Numbered from the stretch's first letter, positions 22,480 through 33,540 are shown. The stretch: 64,000 nt of DNA from Crossaster papposus (GCA_037893245.1 JBAIAA010000347.1:248001-312000); one strand, 5' to 3'. Notes: generated by a model not told the origin, from the letters alone. Translations and numbers: made by a program.

Positions 22480-23612
22480 CACTCAAAAAACAGATTGGTT
22501 GAAAGACCAACCAATCTATTTGGTTGACCCAATATTGGTTGTTTTTAACCAATGTGTTGGTTAAAACATAACCGTTGCGTTGGTTGTCCGTCAACCAGTC
22601 ATATTGGTTGAAGGTATCAACCAATCTATTGGTCATTTATAACCAATATATTGGTTGTCCGTCAACCAGTCATATTGGTTGAAGGTATCAACCAATCTAT
22701 TGGTCATTTATAACCAATATATTGGTTGTCATTCAACCAGTTATATTGGTTTAGCTTGTAACCAAGGTATTAACCAATCTATTGGTCATTCATAACCAAT
22801 ATGTTGGTTGGCCTTCAACCAGTCATATTGGTTGAGCTTGTAGGAAATGTACCTACAGCAACTGACCAATCTGAAGCGAGGAAATTTGTTTTGACAATAG
22901 TCGATGTTAAATTGTAGTATTTTTCCAAAATGCACCTTTTTGACCATAATATGTAATTATTCAAACGATTCCATGATTGAATTTTTGATTTTTGTGCAAA
23001 CATAGCGATTCACATTACATTTAATTCGTATTTAAATGTTGACATTATTCATAAAAAACTAGCTGTGACTTCGTCGTGGACAAAAACGCAAACTATAAAA
23101 CTAACAACGGCTAGGTTTGTAGTAAGTGTTCAGTAGGTTTAATAGGAATACGTTATTATTGTACGTATGCGTAATTGCAATGTGTAATAAGTTAATTCCA
23201 TTGGTATTATTTTCATTACGTAACTTGTCTACGTAGAAAACAATACATATTGGTTGCAGCCTAACCATTATAAAATGTTTGAATTGACCAATATTGTATT
23301 GGTTGGTGATATAACCAATGCAATTGCGTGTTAACCAATATGAATGCAATTGGTTGCGTGTTAACCAATATGAATGTATTGGTTAGTGCTATAACTAATA
23401 TGGATTGGTTACGTGGTAACCAATACAAATTGGTAGTGGAGTCCTACCATTGTGGATTGGTTAAATTAACCAACATTGCATTTGTTGGTGTTATAACCAA
23501 TATCAGATTGGCTATTTAAACCAATATTTTGGTCATCCACATTATCTACCAACTGGATTGGTTGAAATCGACCAATATATTGGTTATCTTCAACCAATCT
23601 GTTTTTAGAGTG
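22480..23612. mobile_element. CACT-ended element 1 (TTGGTTG arrays, promoter-like core)
   Basis: The ends are CACTCAAAAAACAGATTGG and CAATCTGTTTTTAGAGTG, with TA on each side (22478-22479, 23613-23614). Both flanks of the interior are packed with the palindrome ACCAATATATTGGTT and its variants (TTGGTTG, CAACCAAT), more than twenty occurrences. In the middle (about 22860-23220) the array stops and a conserved core begins, shared with 53565-53950 at roughly 80-85% by eye and more distantly with 35108 and 47862. No transposase. The CACT start, 2-bp target and subterminal repeats recall CACTA/EnSpm elements, but this is an inference. Confidence 0.8.
22866..23100 (+). promoter_or_regulatory. Promoter-like core of CACT-ended element 1
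   Basis: CCAAT lies at 22866-22870, ATGTAATTATTCAAACGATTCC in the middle, AGCTGTGACTTCGTCGTGG near 23062-23080, and TATAAAA at 23094-23100. The same order and nearly the same spacing hold in the other three elements. Promoter activity is inferred. Confidence 0.5.
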
Positions 23613-23614
23613 TA

Positions 23615-24328
23615 AATGACTAATTGTTTTGGTTTAGTAAAAGCTTGTGGATTTTATTTTCGGACAAAATTAAATGCGAGAGTTGCTGAATTTGTGTAAA
23701 ACATGTTTTAAAATAAACCTATATTAAACAGAATACACAAATACAGCTTAGGCCTAAAGGGACACTGTGTCATGGAAGCGCCTAATTAGGCGATATTATT
23801 TTCATCAGAATAAGCATTTAAAAGTAGGATATAAGCATCTACACATTTTGTTTGGGTGTATTCGTTAGTCTAGCCGGAAAGTGTAAGAGACCCCATTTGT
23901 GCATCGGTGCTTTGTTTATGAACACAAACGATGTGCATCGTATACATGCCCAGTAAATGATAACGACACGAACAAAAGTATGCGTACTCCGGTCGTGTCC
24001 GAGGTAAACAATAATAAGACATTAGGTTGAATTCCTTTCAGCCAGGGGTTTAACATAAGATAGGCCCAAGTAAACAATCTAAAACACAACATTTTCGGGG
24101 ATTTCGAACGAAATGCTTAATTCCACAAAATTTGGAAATACAACGAAGTAGTTACGCCCTAAAATACAACAAAGTTGAGGTGTAATAACTAAAAAAACGT
24201 ATTTATCAAATTAAATAAAACACTTACATAATATAGATCAACGCATATCTCGCGATATGTCTTTTTGTTTACCTGAATTTATATACGCGAAACGAGTAAT
24301 TTTATTTGTACGTCCTTACATTCCCAAG
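23615..24328. other. No gene seen; repeat end near 23815
   Basis: GCATTTAAAAGTAGGATATAA at 23815 is the same border sequence that opens both segmental duplication copies. A preceding GGGACACTGTGT is also shared with 58637. Sequence around 23620-23700 resembles 56390-56470. Confidence 0.45.
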
Positions 24329-24538
24329 CAATGCCGTGCACCATGAACCAGGAGCTCGACCCAGAGACGAGCCGCTACCGCTGGCTGATTCCAGCCGAAG
24401 ACCCATGTGAGTGCACGTCGATCGGAATGGGTGGCTTCAGCACCTTTGTACCGTACAGACCCTACAAGGTGACGTACTATGACACCTTTCTGATCAGCAG
24501 CTGTTCTGAGGAGATACGTCAATGGCTAAACTGCACCG
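24329..24538 (+). CDS. Internal exon of an unrecognised, probably extracellular protein
   Basis: A 210-nt open stretch of raised GC content is bounded by a plausible acceptor (CCTTACATTCCCAAG) and a strong donor (CACCG|GTGAGT). Both borders are phase 1, the usual setting for a module of a secreted or surface protein. The 69 codons include six cysteines, as in PCECTSIGMGGFSTF and SSCSEEIRQWLNC, and aromatic-rich RPYKVTYYDTF. I do not recognise the domain. Alternatively ATG 24331 could be a start codon. The phase matches the acceptor at 28370, so a direct splice to the F5/8C exon keeps the frame. No signal peptide is visible here. Confidence 0.6.
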
Positions 24539-25128
24539 GTGAGTACACTACACTACCCCTCCCCCCCCCCCCCCCCCCACTTCCCCAGCCCCCTCTTCAA
24601 CAAACGGATGCATTTCTAAAAAGGAAATGCTCCAGATAATGATATAAGATGAGACGACTGAAACAATATAAACAACGGGGGGAACGCCGACAGCAACCCG
24701 CTTGCGTAAAATGAGATCCAACCTCTGTATTTACCTTTGCAATGGCCAACCAGTCAGGCAATTCTAACTACTACTCCGGTATGGTGTGCGCTACATCCGT
24801 TAAAACGTGATCAGACAAGCTAACGTCGAATCACCCTTTAAGCCAAGCCCAGGCACAACCTACAGTTTTGCGCAAACAATTCCTGCCAGATTTCGCAGGG
24901 GGAAATCTCTGAAAATAGGATGACAAGGTCCATTGGCTTGGGATCGTAAATCACGATGCACGTTAACGATGCGTAAACTGCGTTGCGATCGCACGTCACG
25001 TTTGGCGCATGCGTATCTTTCCTCCAGCACCCTCTGGCAGGAATGCGCGTGCCTACGCCCTACCGATCTTAGTATTATTAATCCATATCTGTATAATTGA
25101 TATTTTGTCTCTGTTTGCACCACTGCAG

Positions 25129-25257
25129 GTACCTTTCCGTGCTCCAGACCACTCGGAATGTAAGATAATCGCATCCCCGATAAAAGCATCACAGCTTCGT
25201 CGTATTTTCAAAACTCGGCTCCCTACGGCCCGCCCAGGGCTAGACTTAATATGCAAG
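25129..25257 (+). CDS. Possible additional exon
   Basis: A pyrimidine-rich tract and CCACTGCAG precede 25129, and AAG|GTATTT follows 25257. The frame between is open for 43 codons in phase 0 at both borders. An alternative acceptor at 25147 (CTCCAG) would give a phase-1 start fitting the exon at 24329. The peptide (including CKIIASPIKASQLRR) matches nothing I know. Neither version joins in frame to the phase-1 acceptor at 28370 without a further exon, so this is tentative. Confidence 0.25.
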
Positions 25258-25259
25258 GT

Positions 25260-26268
25260 ATTTCTTTTGTATTCATCTTAATAATAACGTCACAAAATAC
25301 CACCTAACTAGCGACCTTATAATCAAATTGAAGAACACGAACAAAGTGTTAGCAAAATCTGAATTGTTTCAGATTGCATACAAGAAAACGATACTTACTC
25401 GCGGCCGCAACTTAATAACTCGAGGCCGCGAGTAATAACTTGCGGCCGCGGAATAAATAAGTCGTGGCCGTGAGTTAGGCCGTGAGTTCAGACGTCGCGC
25501 TTAGGCTGGGTTTTCACGATGCACGCGAACGATTCGCGAAGGATGCGAATGCCGAAAAACTTGCAAAGTCCAACATTTGTATGTTCCAAACGTTCGCCAA
25601 ACATGCGCGGGGGTTCGGAAGGGTCGTCATATGCAGTTGTTCGCCAGGAATTTCAAAAAAGTTCGAACATTTCCAGCATTCCGAGTCGTGATTTACTCGT
25701 GATTTGCCCTCGAAAATGTCTAAAAAGCTTCGTCATATGCGCACGACCTACTCACGTCGTGCGTGATGTTCGCAAAATTTTCGTGAAAGCCCAAACAGAT
25801 TCCGACAGTTTGGAGAATGTCTCGCCCATGTCTCGCGAAAGCAACGAAGTTCGTCTGATCATTTCTCGAGCTATGATAGGCCAGGACGCTCAATGGTCGC
25901 CTAAACCAAGAAAATCCTGCTACAGCGATACTTGTGCCTCCCTTGAACCACCAAAAATGCAAGTTTAGGCCATTTCCATGGCGATCTACGAGCGCGACCA
26001 TTGGGCGACCACTGTGCCTCCGCTCTGCAATTACGGCAATGCTTGAACCTCCTTTCTGCATCCCTTGAGCCACCTTTGGGCAACAAATTCCTCGGCGACC
26101 TTTGGGCGAATGTTTTGAACATGTTCAAAAATTTACGACGACCATGGCATGGCGTCCATGTGGATGTCTGAATCTCCTGTGTACCACCTTTGAACGACCT
26201 AGGCAATCATTCTGCCTCCTTTGAGCCTCCAATGGCGATACTTTGATACATAATACATAAAGCATTAC
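25260..26268. repeat. Repeat region with NotI-like words and TTCGCC/GGCGACC arrays
   Basis: 25390-25480 repeats GCGGCCGC and its relatives. 25500-26230 is full of short words such as TTCGCCAAA, TTGGGCGACC and TTGAACCACC in both orientations, resembling the motif-array build of the transposons elsewhere here. No clean terminal repeat pair was found. The right side is interrupted by the LINE at 26277. The open frames are compositional. Confidence 0.45.
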
Positions 26269-26276
26269 ATTTTGTT

Positions 26277-27025
26277 TCCAAGGCCAAAATTCTGGGTTTA
26301 TGGGTACAAAACGACCTTAAGTGGAATTCCCATGTTGACAACTTGCTTACAAAATCTAGTAGAAAACTGTTCATGCTAAGATCATTGAAGCGATTTGGAT
26401 TTAGTACTGGGGAATTACAAGCTATTTATAATGGTTACGTAAGACCAGTATTAGAATATGCAGATGTAATATGGCATTCTGGAATTACCACCAATCAATG
26501 CAGTAGTATTGAAGGTATACAAAAAAGAGCTTGTAGAATAATTTTAGGCAGGAACTATCTTTCATATGATTCTGCACTCCAACTGCTACATCTCGACCCG
26601 TTGTCCTCGAGGAGAGAATGTCACTGCCTTAAATTTGCTAAAAATCTTCTGACAAATGAACGTTGTAAGTCTTTACTCCCCACATCTAGAATAGCTAGCC
26701 ATGGTAGGAACCTTCGTAACTCTAACAATATTTCAATGATTTTAGCTAAAACACGTCGGTTCAGAAATAGCCCAATTCCATATTATATCGACCTTATTAA
26801 TTCAAGTGGTTAAGTGTGAAAATATATCTTTTATTCACTGGCGTTTTTAAATATATTAATTGTAATGGGTATTTTAACTATTGATAAGGTTACCTGTGTT
26901 GTTGTCTTTATTGTTTATATAATTTAATTTAAAATATTTATCTGTAAATCATGTACAATTTGGCCTTTTGGCCACGAAACATGAGTTTTTAATAAACCAA
27001 CAATAATAATAATAATAATAATAAT
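26277..27025 (+). mobile_element. 5'-truncated non-LTR retrotransposon (LINE)
   Basis: It has an open frame end, a 3' untranslated region of about 185 bp and a TAA/AAT microsatellite tail (27001-27025), typical of CR1/Jockey-like 3' ends. ATTTTGTT occurs at 26269-26276 and again at 27026-27033, a likely 8-bp target duplication. A dead-on-arrival insertion made by target-primed reverse transcription. Confidence 0.8.
26343..26813 (+). pseudogene. C-terminal part of LINE reverse transcriptase
   Basis: About 156 residues from the region downstream of the RT catalytic core. The pattern VRPVLEYADVIWHSG, then IQKRACRIILG, then YDSALQLLHLDPLSSRRE, ending in the SPIPY-like NSPIPYYIDLIN, is typical of CR1/Jockey-group non-LTR elements. 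The catalytic FADD box is upstream and absent because of 5' truncation. No stop or frameshift is seen in the retained part, so the insertion is fairly young. It is not a functional gene. Confidence 0.85.
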
Positions 27026-27033
27026 ATTTTGTT

Positions 27034-27733
27034 GTAAATTAAATATTCTTTAGCAACGTTCAGTCAACAAACATTTAACCAACCTCGCTAACCTCCCCAT
27101 ATGACGTAGTTCAGAGATCCATGGATTCTGTGAACCATGGTCCGTTTTCCTTCCTTCATGGTTCAACCAACCACACTGACGTTCTGTAAACGCTGCCTTA
27201 ACAATGTTCAATGAACCACACGATTTAATTAACATCACCAGTCTCCCTATACATTATGAAGCAAGATACGGAGGGAACTCTCTTTTTTAGCGGGATGTTT
27301 TTGTTTGTTTTCACAAATTCTTTTTAGTTTTGTTGTTGTTGTATGTTTGTTTGTTGTTGTTGTTGTTGTTGTTTTTCTTGGTTTTTGTTTTGGTTTGTTT
27401 TGGGGGGCGTTAATTAACAATAGTTTAGAGAGTGTATGGGTATGGGGGACTAAGGAGGGAGTCCCTCGATCTCATATTGTGCTGGGTATATCCCTCTAAC
27501 GCTGTTTTAACGTTATTCACTTTAAACTGTTATTGGCCAACATTGCTAACTAAGTTCAAACAATGTTTGAACGTGCAAACCGAATGGAAACGCTTGTGTT
27601 AACGCTAAAAGGATTCGGAAGAAGAATCGTTGGTAATAATAATGATAACGTTCGATCAATGTTGACAAATTAACCCCTATATTCACAGAAGCACGTAACC
27701 ACACAAATCTACGTTAAAACAACATATACTTAA
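27034..27733. other. No gene seen; GTT microsatellite
   Basis: 27330-27400 is a TTG/TTGTTG-rich microsatellite. 27430-27500 is a fragment of the dispersed repeat seen at 18771 (TGTGCTGGGTATA). No exon signals. Confidence 0.45.
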
Positions 27734-28042
27734 ATGTAGGATATACCATTTGCAGATATTGAAACATTTTACTACCAAATTATTAAGAAATGTCTTACTT
27801 ATTTTAAAGTAAAATAATAATGATTCTAGGAATCCAGCAAAATGTTGGCGCTAGATATATCCTGTAATAGTTTGTTCCAAAAAATTGAAATTGAAAACGA
27901 AGGCGTTTTTCGTGCTTTTATTCGGCATCCATGGTTGTAAAACTTTGGACATGTCAGTTAAACGATATTTACTATAAAATGCAACCCCCCAAATCCACCC
28001 ATTCTTGATAATCCAAACAATTACCAATGGTGTATTCTAGCT
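27734..28042. mobile_element. Full TTAA-target MITE, second copy
   Basis: It is flanked by TTAA (27730-27733, 28043-28046), starts ATGTAGGATATACCATTTG and ends CCAATGGTGTATTCTAGCT. It is the inverted relative of 16949-17317, with a short C-run in place of the long homopolymer. It lies in the large intron upstream of the F5/8C exons. Confidence 0.75.
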
Positions 28043-28369
28043 TTAAATCAACGAATTAATAACTTTTACAAAACTGACTTTAAGTGAACGTTTGTTTAAC
28101 GTTAAATGTTAAACCAAAATCCTTATCAACTAAATAAACCACTTTCAACGTTAATATAACGACTTGTGCTATCCGGGAGTGTTTCAAAATATCACTTATG
28201 ACGTCGTGGTGATATAACATCAATTTCCATCGATAGCACAAATTTTATAATGTGTATACCCAATATCCACCTGTATTGGATAAGCAGCATTCTGACACAC
28301 ACGAGCTTCGCGTCACAGATGGATCGTATGAGACAGTGAACATTAAGCCAATTTGTTCATGTTTAACAG

Positions 28370-28578
28370 GGTTCGCTGCAGCATGGTGTAACGCTGGACC
28401 CACTGATATCAGTCCATGGATACAGGTTGACTTCCATGGTGCAGTCACCATCACTGGTTTGATAACCCAGGGGCGCGGGGATTTCAACCAATTTGTGACG
28501 GAGTACCACGTGGCCGCGTACAGTGATGATAGTCAGTCCTGGCATCACGTGACTAATGCAGACTGCACAACAATACAT
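28370..28578 (+). CDS. F5/8 type C (discoidin) domain, central exon
   Basis: F5/8C domains bind phospholipids, sugars or cell surfaces and occur in secreted and membrane proteins. The exon encodes the central strands: WCNAG, SPWIQVDFHGAVTITGLITQ, GRGDFNQFVTEYHV and YSDDSQSW. The acceptor TTTAACAG ends at 28369 (phase 1). I place the donor at CAT|GTAGGT (28578) because the spacing from W to the next exon's FPGN then equals that of typical domains. A later donor after 28614 (ATG|GTAACT) would add 12 residues. The N-terminal strands of the domain must lie in an exon I could not identify. Confidence 0.75.
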
Positions 28579-28711
28579 GTAGGTTTAAAACTGGAAAATG
28601 ACAACAGATTTATGGTAACTATTATACGCCATTACGTATACTAACTAATACATATCTAAATTTAGACCTTTTTCAACATACACCCCATTCATGTATTATT
28701 TTTGTTTACAG

Positions 28712-28849
28712 TTCCCTGGTAACAAGGACATGAACACCCTGGTAACCACTCGATTTCCGTCTGCCTTGCGCACCAGAATCCTGCGCATTTACCCTACTGC
28801 ATGGTACGACCACTGCAGCATGAGGTTTGAAGTGATTGGCTGCTATTAG
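28712..28849 (+). CDS. F5/8 type C domain, last exon with stop
   Basis: The acceptor TTTGTTTACAG ends at 28711. The 45 codons give FPGNKDMNTLV, RTRILRIYPTAWYDHCSMRF and the closing EVIGCY before a TAG, the standard end of an F5/8C domain including its final cysteine. The phase-0 start matches the donor at 28578. The gene thus ends with this domain on the plus strand. Further upstream exons probably lie within or beyond the repeats to the left, possibly including 24329-24538. Confidence 0.85.
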   Translation, partial: FPGNKDMNTLVTTRFPSALRTRILRIYPTAWYDHCSMRFEVIGCY

Positions 28850-28861
28850 TCAGACTACTTA

Positions 28862-29262
28862 CAATGTCGAGTCGAGTCATTTAAACAAAAAGTTACTTGA
28901 GGCGAGTCGAGTCATTCGGTCAAGAAATCGAGTCTAGTCATGTCAGTGCATAGTCGAGTCGAGTCGTCGAGTCGTGCCACAGTGTATAGTCGAGTCGAGT
29001 CACAGTGTATAGTCGAGTCAAGTTGTGTCGGGCCACTGTTTATAGTCGAGTCGTGTAATGTCACAGTGTATAGCCGAGTCGGGTCGAGACGTGCCATGTC
29101 ACAGTGTATAGTCGAGTCGAGTCGTGTCGTGCCACAGTGTATAGTCCAGTCGAGTCGAGTCGTGTCGTACCACAGTGTATGGTTGAGTCGAGTCGTGTCA
29201 CATGTATACAACAAGTTAGGTCGAGTCATGTGACAGAGTATAGTCGAGTCGAATTGAGTCAA
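28862..29262. repeat. CGAGTCGAGTC minisatellite
   Basis: Degenerate units of GTCGAGTCGAGTCGTGTC with CACAGTGTATA inserted at regular steps of about 35-60 bp. It lies just after the F5/8C stop codon. Frames on both strands stay open because of the repeat. A short related stretch (CAAGTCAAGTTGAGTC) is at 30520. Confidence 0.85.
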
Positions 29263-29712
29263 TAATAAACAAAAACAATGTCATTTATTTGTATTTTTAA
29301 AGCAATCACACGAATGCAATGATGAAATTTCGAATTGGAAAAACGTGTTTTAAGTCCAGTTTCGAGATAGTATTTTGTGTGCAACAGAACATTAAAGGAA
29401 ACATGTAATAAGTTTTGTTTTGTTTAGATCAATACAGTTTAATGTTGACAACAACATTATGTGTGTGGTGGTGTTTATTTTCTGTGATAAATGGGGGAAA
29501 ATAATTTTTGAAAATTTTGGTCAAACCACTTCGCCCCTTGAAGGGAAGCCTCATTAACATAAAACCTCGTGGGGGGTATGACGAAAATCGAGGCAGAGAC
29601 TCGCCGCGCTGCTACCCGGCCTATCGTATACTGACTGCGCGCATTGCAACAAGGTCCGTCTTTACATGGTTGTTCATTCTGAATCAGGGTAAAAACACAA
29701 CAGTTTTCGGTC

Positions 29713-29880
29713 ATGCCGACTAGGTGTGTAGCTGCTAGGTGTAGCAAAACCACTAAGGATGGAGTAAGCCTCTATTTGTGTCCGGCTGATCCTAAATATC
29801 GGAGGATTTGGACAGCCAAAGTAAAGCTTAACAGAGCGAAGTGTTCCGGGCCGAGTGATTTTCGGCCCTCTGCAGCGATC
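29713..29880 (+). pseudogene. Truncated THAP-domain fragment
   Basis: THAP is a zinc-binding DNA-binding domain of P-element transposases and host regulators. Starting at ATG 29713 the frame gives PTRCVAARCSKTTKDGVSLY, then PKYRRIWTAKVKLNR, the N-terminal half of the C2CH module with its first two cysteines. After GPSD the sequence departs (RPSAAII...) and the expected S-x-L-C-x-x-H-F segment is missing, so zinc binding is not possible as it stands. It could be a broken transposon gene, or a first exon whose donor I cannot place. Confidence 0.6.
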
Positions 29881-29967
29881 ATTTTGAGCGGTCGTGCTTC
29901 GACCTATACATGTAGAGCGCCTAGGGGGACCCCATCTTTATCCTCGTTCGGGTCCGTGTCTGAATAA

Positions 29968-32090
29968 GAAATACTGTGATTCGAATCAGACGAATCAGTA
30001 CTGTTTTCGTCGGATTCACAAACAAACGAGGAAGAAATTTCACGATCGTCCATGTGAAATTAGATTACCGTGGGTACACTCAAATCCGTCTCGTACCTAG
30101 ACCTCTCGTACCGACTATCGAGAATTTGTCCGGGTTCTGCCTCGGTTTACGTCACTCATTTTGAGTGGCCGCGAAATTTAAAAGGGGGGGGGGGGGGGGT
30201 CAATTTTTGGACGGCAAATTACCACACTAAACGTACACTAGAAAGAGTTTTGCTTTTTATTCACATTTAATACACATAAATCTATTAATTTAAAACAAAA
30301 ATTGCGTAATAAAAATGTTACACTGCATGTTTCCTTTAAGGTGGGAGTCCAGGCCGTGACACGGTGTATGTGTGTACACGATATCGGTTGCATGTTTACC
30401 GTACTGTATTTGCAAAGTGACGAACATACATTTTGCACCGTGTAAATCATTGCCAATATAATTATTGTCTGCAACGTTTGGATTTAATTTTTGAGGCTCG
30501 AGTGTTATTACCTTTTACTCAAGTCAAGTTGAGTCTTCTGGTGATGAATCAAGTCATTTGCCTGCTGAAGTGACTGTCCAAAAATTCGTCCGAGTAATTA
30601 ATTGGCTCTGGTTTAACGTTGAATATTGCTCTATTGTAAAGCAAAAACAGGATTATACTTGTAAATATTGGTTGTAGAATCGTATGGTTTACATTATATT
30701 AACATGTAATCATTTCGTAATAAACATTTACTATTTTAAACATTTATTTAAGATGTTAGTAACTGAATTAATCAGACGATACCGACAAAATATCTTGCAA
30801 CTGTTTATATCTTGCGCTGTTTCGATAACTTATATCATGAAAAAACATGCAAAGGGGAACCATTGTGAATTCGTGTCATTTGTAAAGAATTAATAATGCC
30901 TTTACGGTCAACTTTTAGTTAGAGTCACTTCGATTTAGCTTTGTAAGATATTTTGGTTTTGTATTTCATGGAAATTCAAAATATTCCAAGTGTAGACTAT
31001 AGAACAACGTGGGTAAAGTAAATTTAAGTTTAAAGATCAATTTTTTATTTTTTCCCCTCTAGCCTTATGACCTGCTTGTATTAAGGAGCACCCCCCCCCC
31101 CCCCTAAAAAAAGAAAGAAGAAGCAAATATTATGTTCTGTTATTTTCTGTTTTCACGATTTATTTGCTTAGTTTCGAGACTTGCTTTATGACCTGGTCAT
31201 ATTAAGGAGCACCCCCACCCTCCCCAACAAAAGCGAATTCCCCTAACGGAAATGCTAGTGCTTGTTTCAACTGACCATATCCACAATAAGAAGAAGAGGG
31301 AAAGAAAAAAGAACATAAAAAACAATAGTTTGGGACAATATGACTCTTTCTCTAGAGATAGTGACGACAGACACGTTATCAATTAGCATCCCACTGTATT
31401 CTCATTTGCCCTAAACTGACTTTAAAGACTGCAATCCCTAGTAGGCTTAATTTATGTCTGAAATAACTGATGCAATGGTTTCAACACAAACATGGTTGCT
31501 TTTTGTTCAAGTACTTGATAATGCCTGTAAACGTTACTAGGGAAACGTGCACGCACGGTTGTTCAAGTTTATTTTCCAATTTAAAGGCTGCGCAGCGCAG
31601 ATATTGCTTTCTCCGTCTAGCGCGTAAGTTTAATAAGAATAAGTTTACGATCCACTGACAACATTGTTATTTGGCGAAGGATAAATCAACTCTCTATAGG
31701 CCTATTTGGCGAAGGATAAATCAACTCTCTATAGGCCTAATTGTCCGCGTAAAGAGCCGGGTATACATGCGTAAATAATACCACCTCGTGTGGCTTGCCT
31801 TCGTCGTTGGTTTATTTTGGCACATTATGACAAAACAGCATAAACAGATTTCGAAACATCAAGCTTTTTAAAACTAAAAGGCAGTATAAAATAAATCAAA
31901 TTTTAGGTAATTTGGCGGCCATTTTGTTTTTTGGCGGCTATCTTCAAGGAGGGAAAAAATTCAGGAAGACACTTAATACTAGTCGGTGTAGCGGTTAGCA
32001 ATATTTTGTTCATGAGCTTGGTGGTGCGTGAATGTATATTCATGAGAAAGAGCAATGGCAACTCGTACATTATTGAACTATAAAGCATTA
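29968..32090. other. Intergenic; G-run, small duplications
   Basis: No gene seen. A G-run lies at 30184-30200. A motif containing TATGACCTG and ATTAAGGAGCACCCCC is repeated at about 31066 and 31187. A perfect tandem pair of a 35-bp unit (ATTTGGCGAAGGATAAATCA...) lies at 31669-31738. Confidence 0.6.
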
Positions 32091-32200
32091 TAAAGAACGG
32101 CTTCTTTGACCAACTCGCCAATATTATTGTTGAAAGAGAGGAGGGGGATGAATCGAAAAGTCTGTGGTTCGAATCCGATTATCGTTAACGTTTGTCGTGA
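32000..32200 (+). repeat. tRNA-derived SINE-like copy
   Basis: It shares with 35865-36020 the words AATGGCAACTC, ACCAACTCGCCAA and a B-box-like GTGGTTCGAATCCGATTATCG (GCGGTTCGAATCCGGCTATTG in the other). The tRNA-like part is degenerate at the A-box. The sequence upstream (GTGCGTGAATGTATATTCAT) recurs at 34445. Confidence 0.55.
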
Positions 32201-32215
32201 TTAGCCAGGCATATT

Positions 32216-32405
32216 ATGAAACAAGATATGAGGCTATACCCAGCACGAAATGTGGCAGAGGGGTACCCCCCACCCCTCCTATCCCTATACCCTATACACA
32301 CTCCACAATATTGTTACCTAACACCACCCCCCCCCCCCCCCCCCCCCCCCCACCCCCCTTAAAACCTAAACAGAATTTCTGAGATTCCGGGAACACAATG
32401 GTCAA
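32216..32405 (-). repeat. Dispersed repeat with C-run, inverted copy
   Basis: Inverted relative of 18771-18943 in its outer parts, with a C-run at 32328-32356 and the words TACCCAGCACGAAATGTGGC and GATTCCGGGAACACAATGG. Confidence 0.7.
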
Positions 32406-32989
32406 CACATAAGAAGGTCGGTTAAATAAGCTTAGACAACAAACGTATTTTGCTGATTTAAGTTAAAAAATATACAAACCAAAATGTTACACGTTTTTTC
32501 AATAGGACACTATAGGCCTGGTCTTTGGTCGATTTTTCTGCATAAACCGATAGAGTGACTCCTCGTTAGTAACGAAAAATTAGCGCAAAAATCCCGCAAG
32601 ATCACTTTGAGTCTGAAAATTAATCATTTTGTGCAGGCCTGTTCATTACAAAAACTAGCGGCTGAGAGAAAAACAGCGCCCTCTGTTGACAATCCACGAA
32701 TAAGGGAAATGTCTTTTTCGTGTGTACAACGTACGCGCGCATATGCACATCTTAAGGCCCTGTCACAAGAAACCGAATTGCATTACCGTTCATGTACCGT
32801 ACTGATTTATGTGGAATCGGCATTGATAAGGAGTGATCGGTAAGTGGTCGTTTCTCTATCGTTACTGATAAGTTATTGACACTGGCTGTCTCGGGGTTAT
32901 AAGGACAGCACGGAATTGCTGAAAAAAAGTGTTAAACATGTTCAAAAATTGCCACCGAACTGGAGCACGTTAACGGGTCATTACTTGCA

Positions 32990-33540
32990 CTAGACTGGTT
33001 TGATTTTGAGAAAATATGACTGCATGAGGCATTTTTGAGGAAAAGCAAACAAATAGGTGATTCTGAACGGTAATTTTGTGCTGAATCTGAATATCTTGTT
33101 CGTGTTTCTCAAAATTGTCTAATTAGGTCAGTAATTAAGGTCAAAGGTCAGTAAGTGCAAATTTCATTTTTTCACAAGAAATGGTTTACTTTACCTTTTG
33201 TATACAATGGTGTAAATAATTTTGCAATTTCTCTTATAATAAATCACGCACAGCATATCAAAATATCTAAAATAATGGAAATTGTTAAAGAATTATTTAC
33301 TTCTTTTGCGAATATCTCCGTAACCATTGGACTTTCTCTTTTTCTTCACGGGATGAGTTTGTACCTGCTTTTCACACCTAAATGCACCTTTAATCAGTGT
33401 TCTCTGGCTGATTTACATTGTTTTGGGTATTGAGGGACAGGAATATGGTATTTGGTTTCATAAATTATTACAATTAGGACTGTAATTAGAGCCAATGGTC
33501 AATTAGTGCAGAATACCCAATTTTAAGGGAATTCCTTTTA
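32990..33540. repeat. Long inverted repeat, left arm
   Basis: It pairs with 37455-37990 in opposite orientation, sharing CATGAGGCATTTTTG, AAAGCAAACAAATAGGTGATTC, GGTCAGTAATTAAGGTCAAAGGTCA and GGAATATGGTATTTGGTTTCATAAATT. It has no coding content. It lies inside the Harbinger ends next to the CGGTA-rich subterminal DNA. Confidence 0.85.

Noticed and set aside
28940..29262. Cysteine- and threonine-rich open frames
   Set aside because: They follow the GAGTC minisatellite on both strands.
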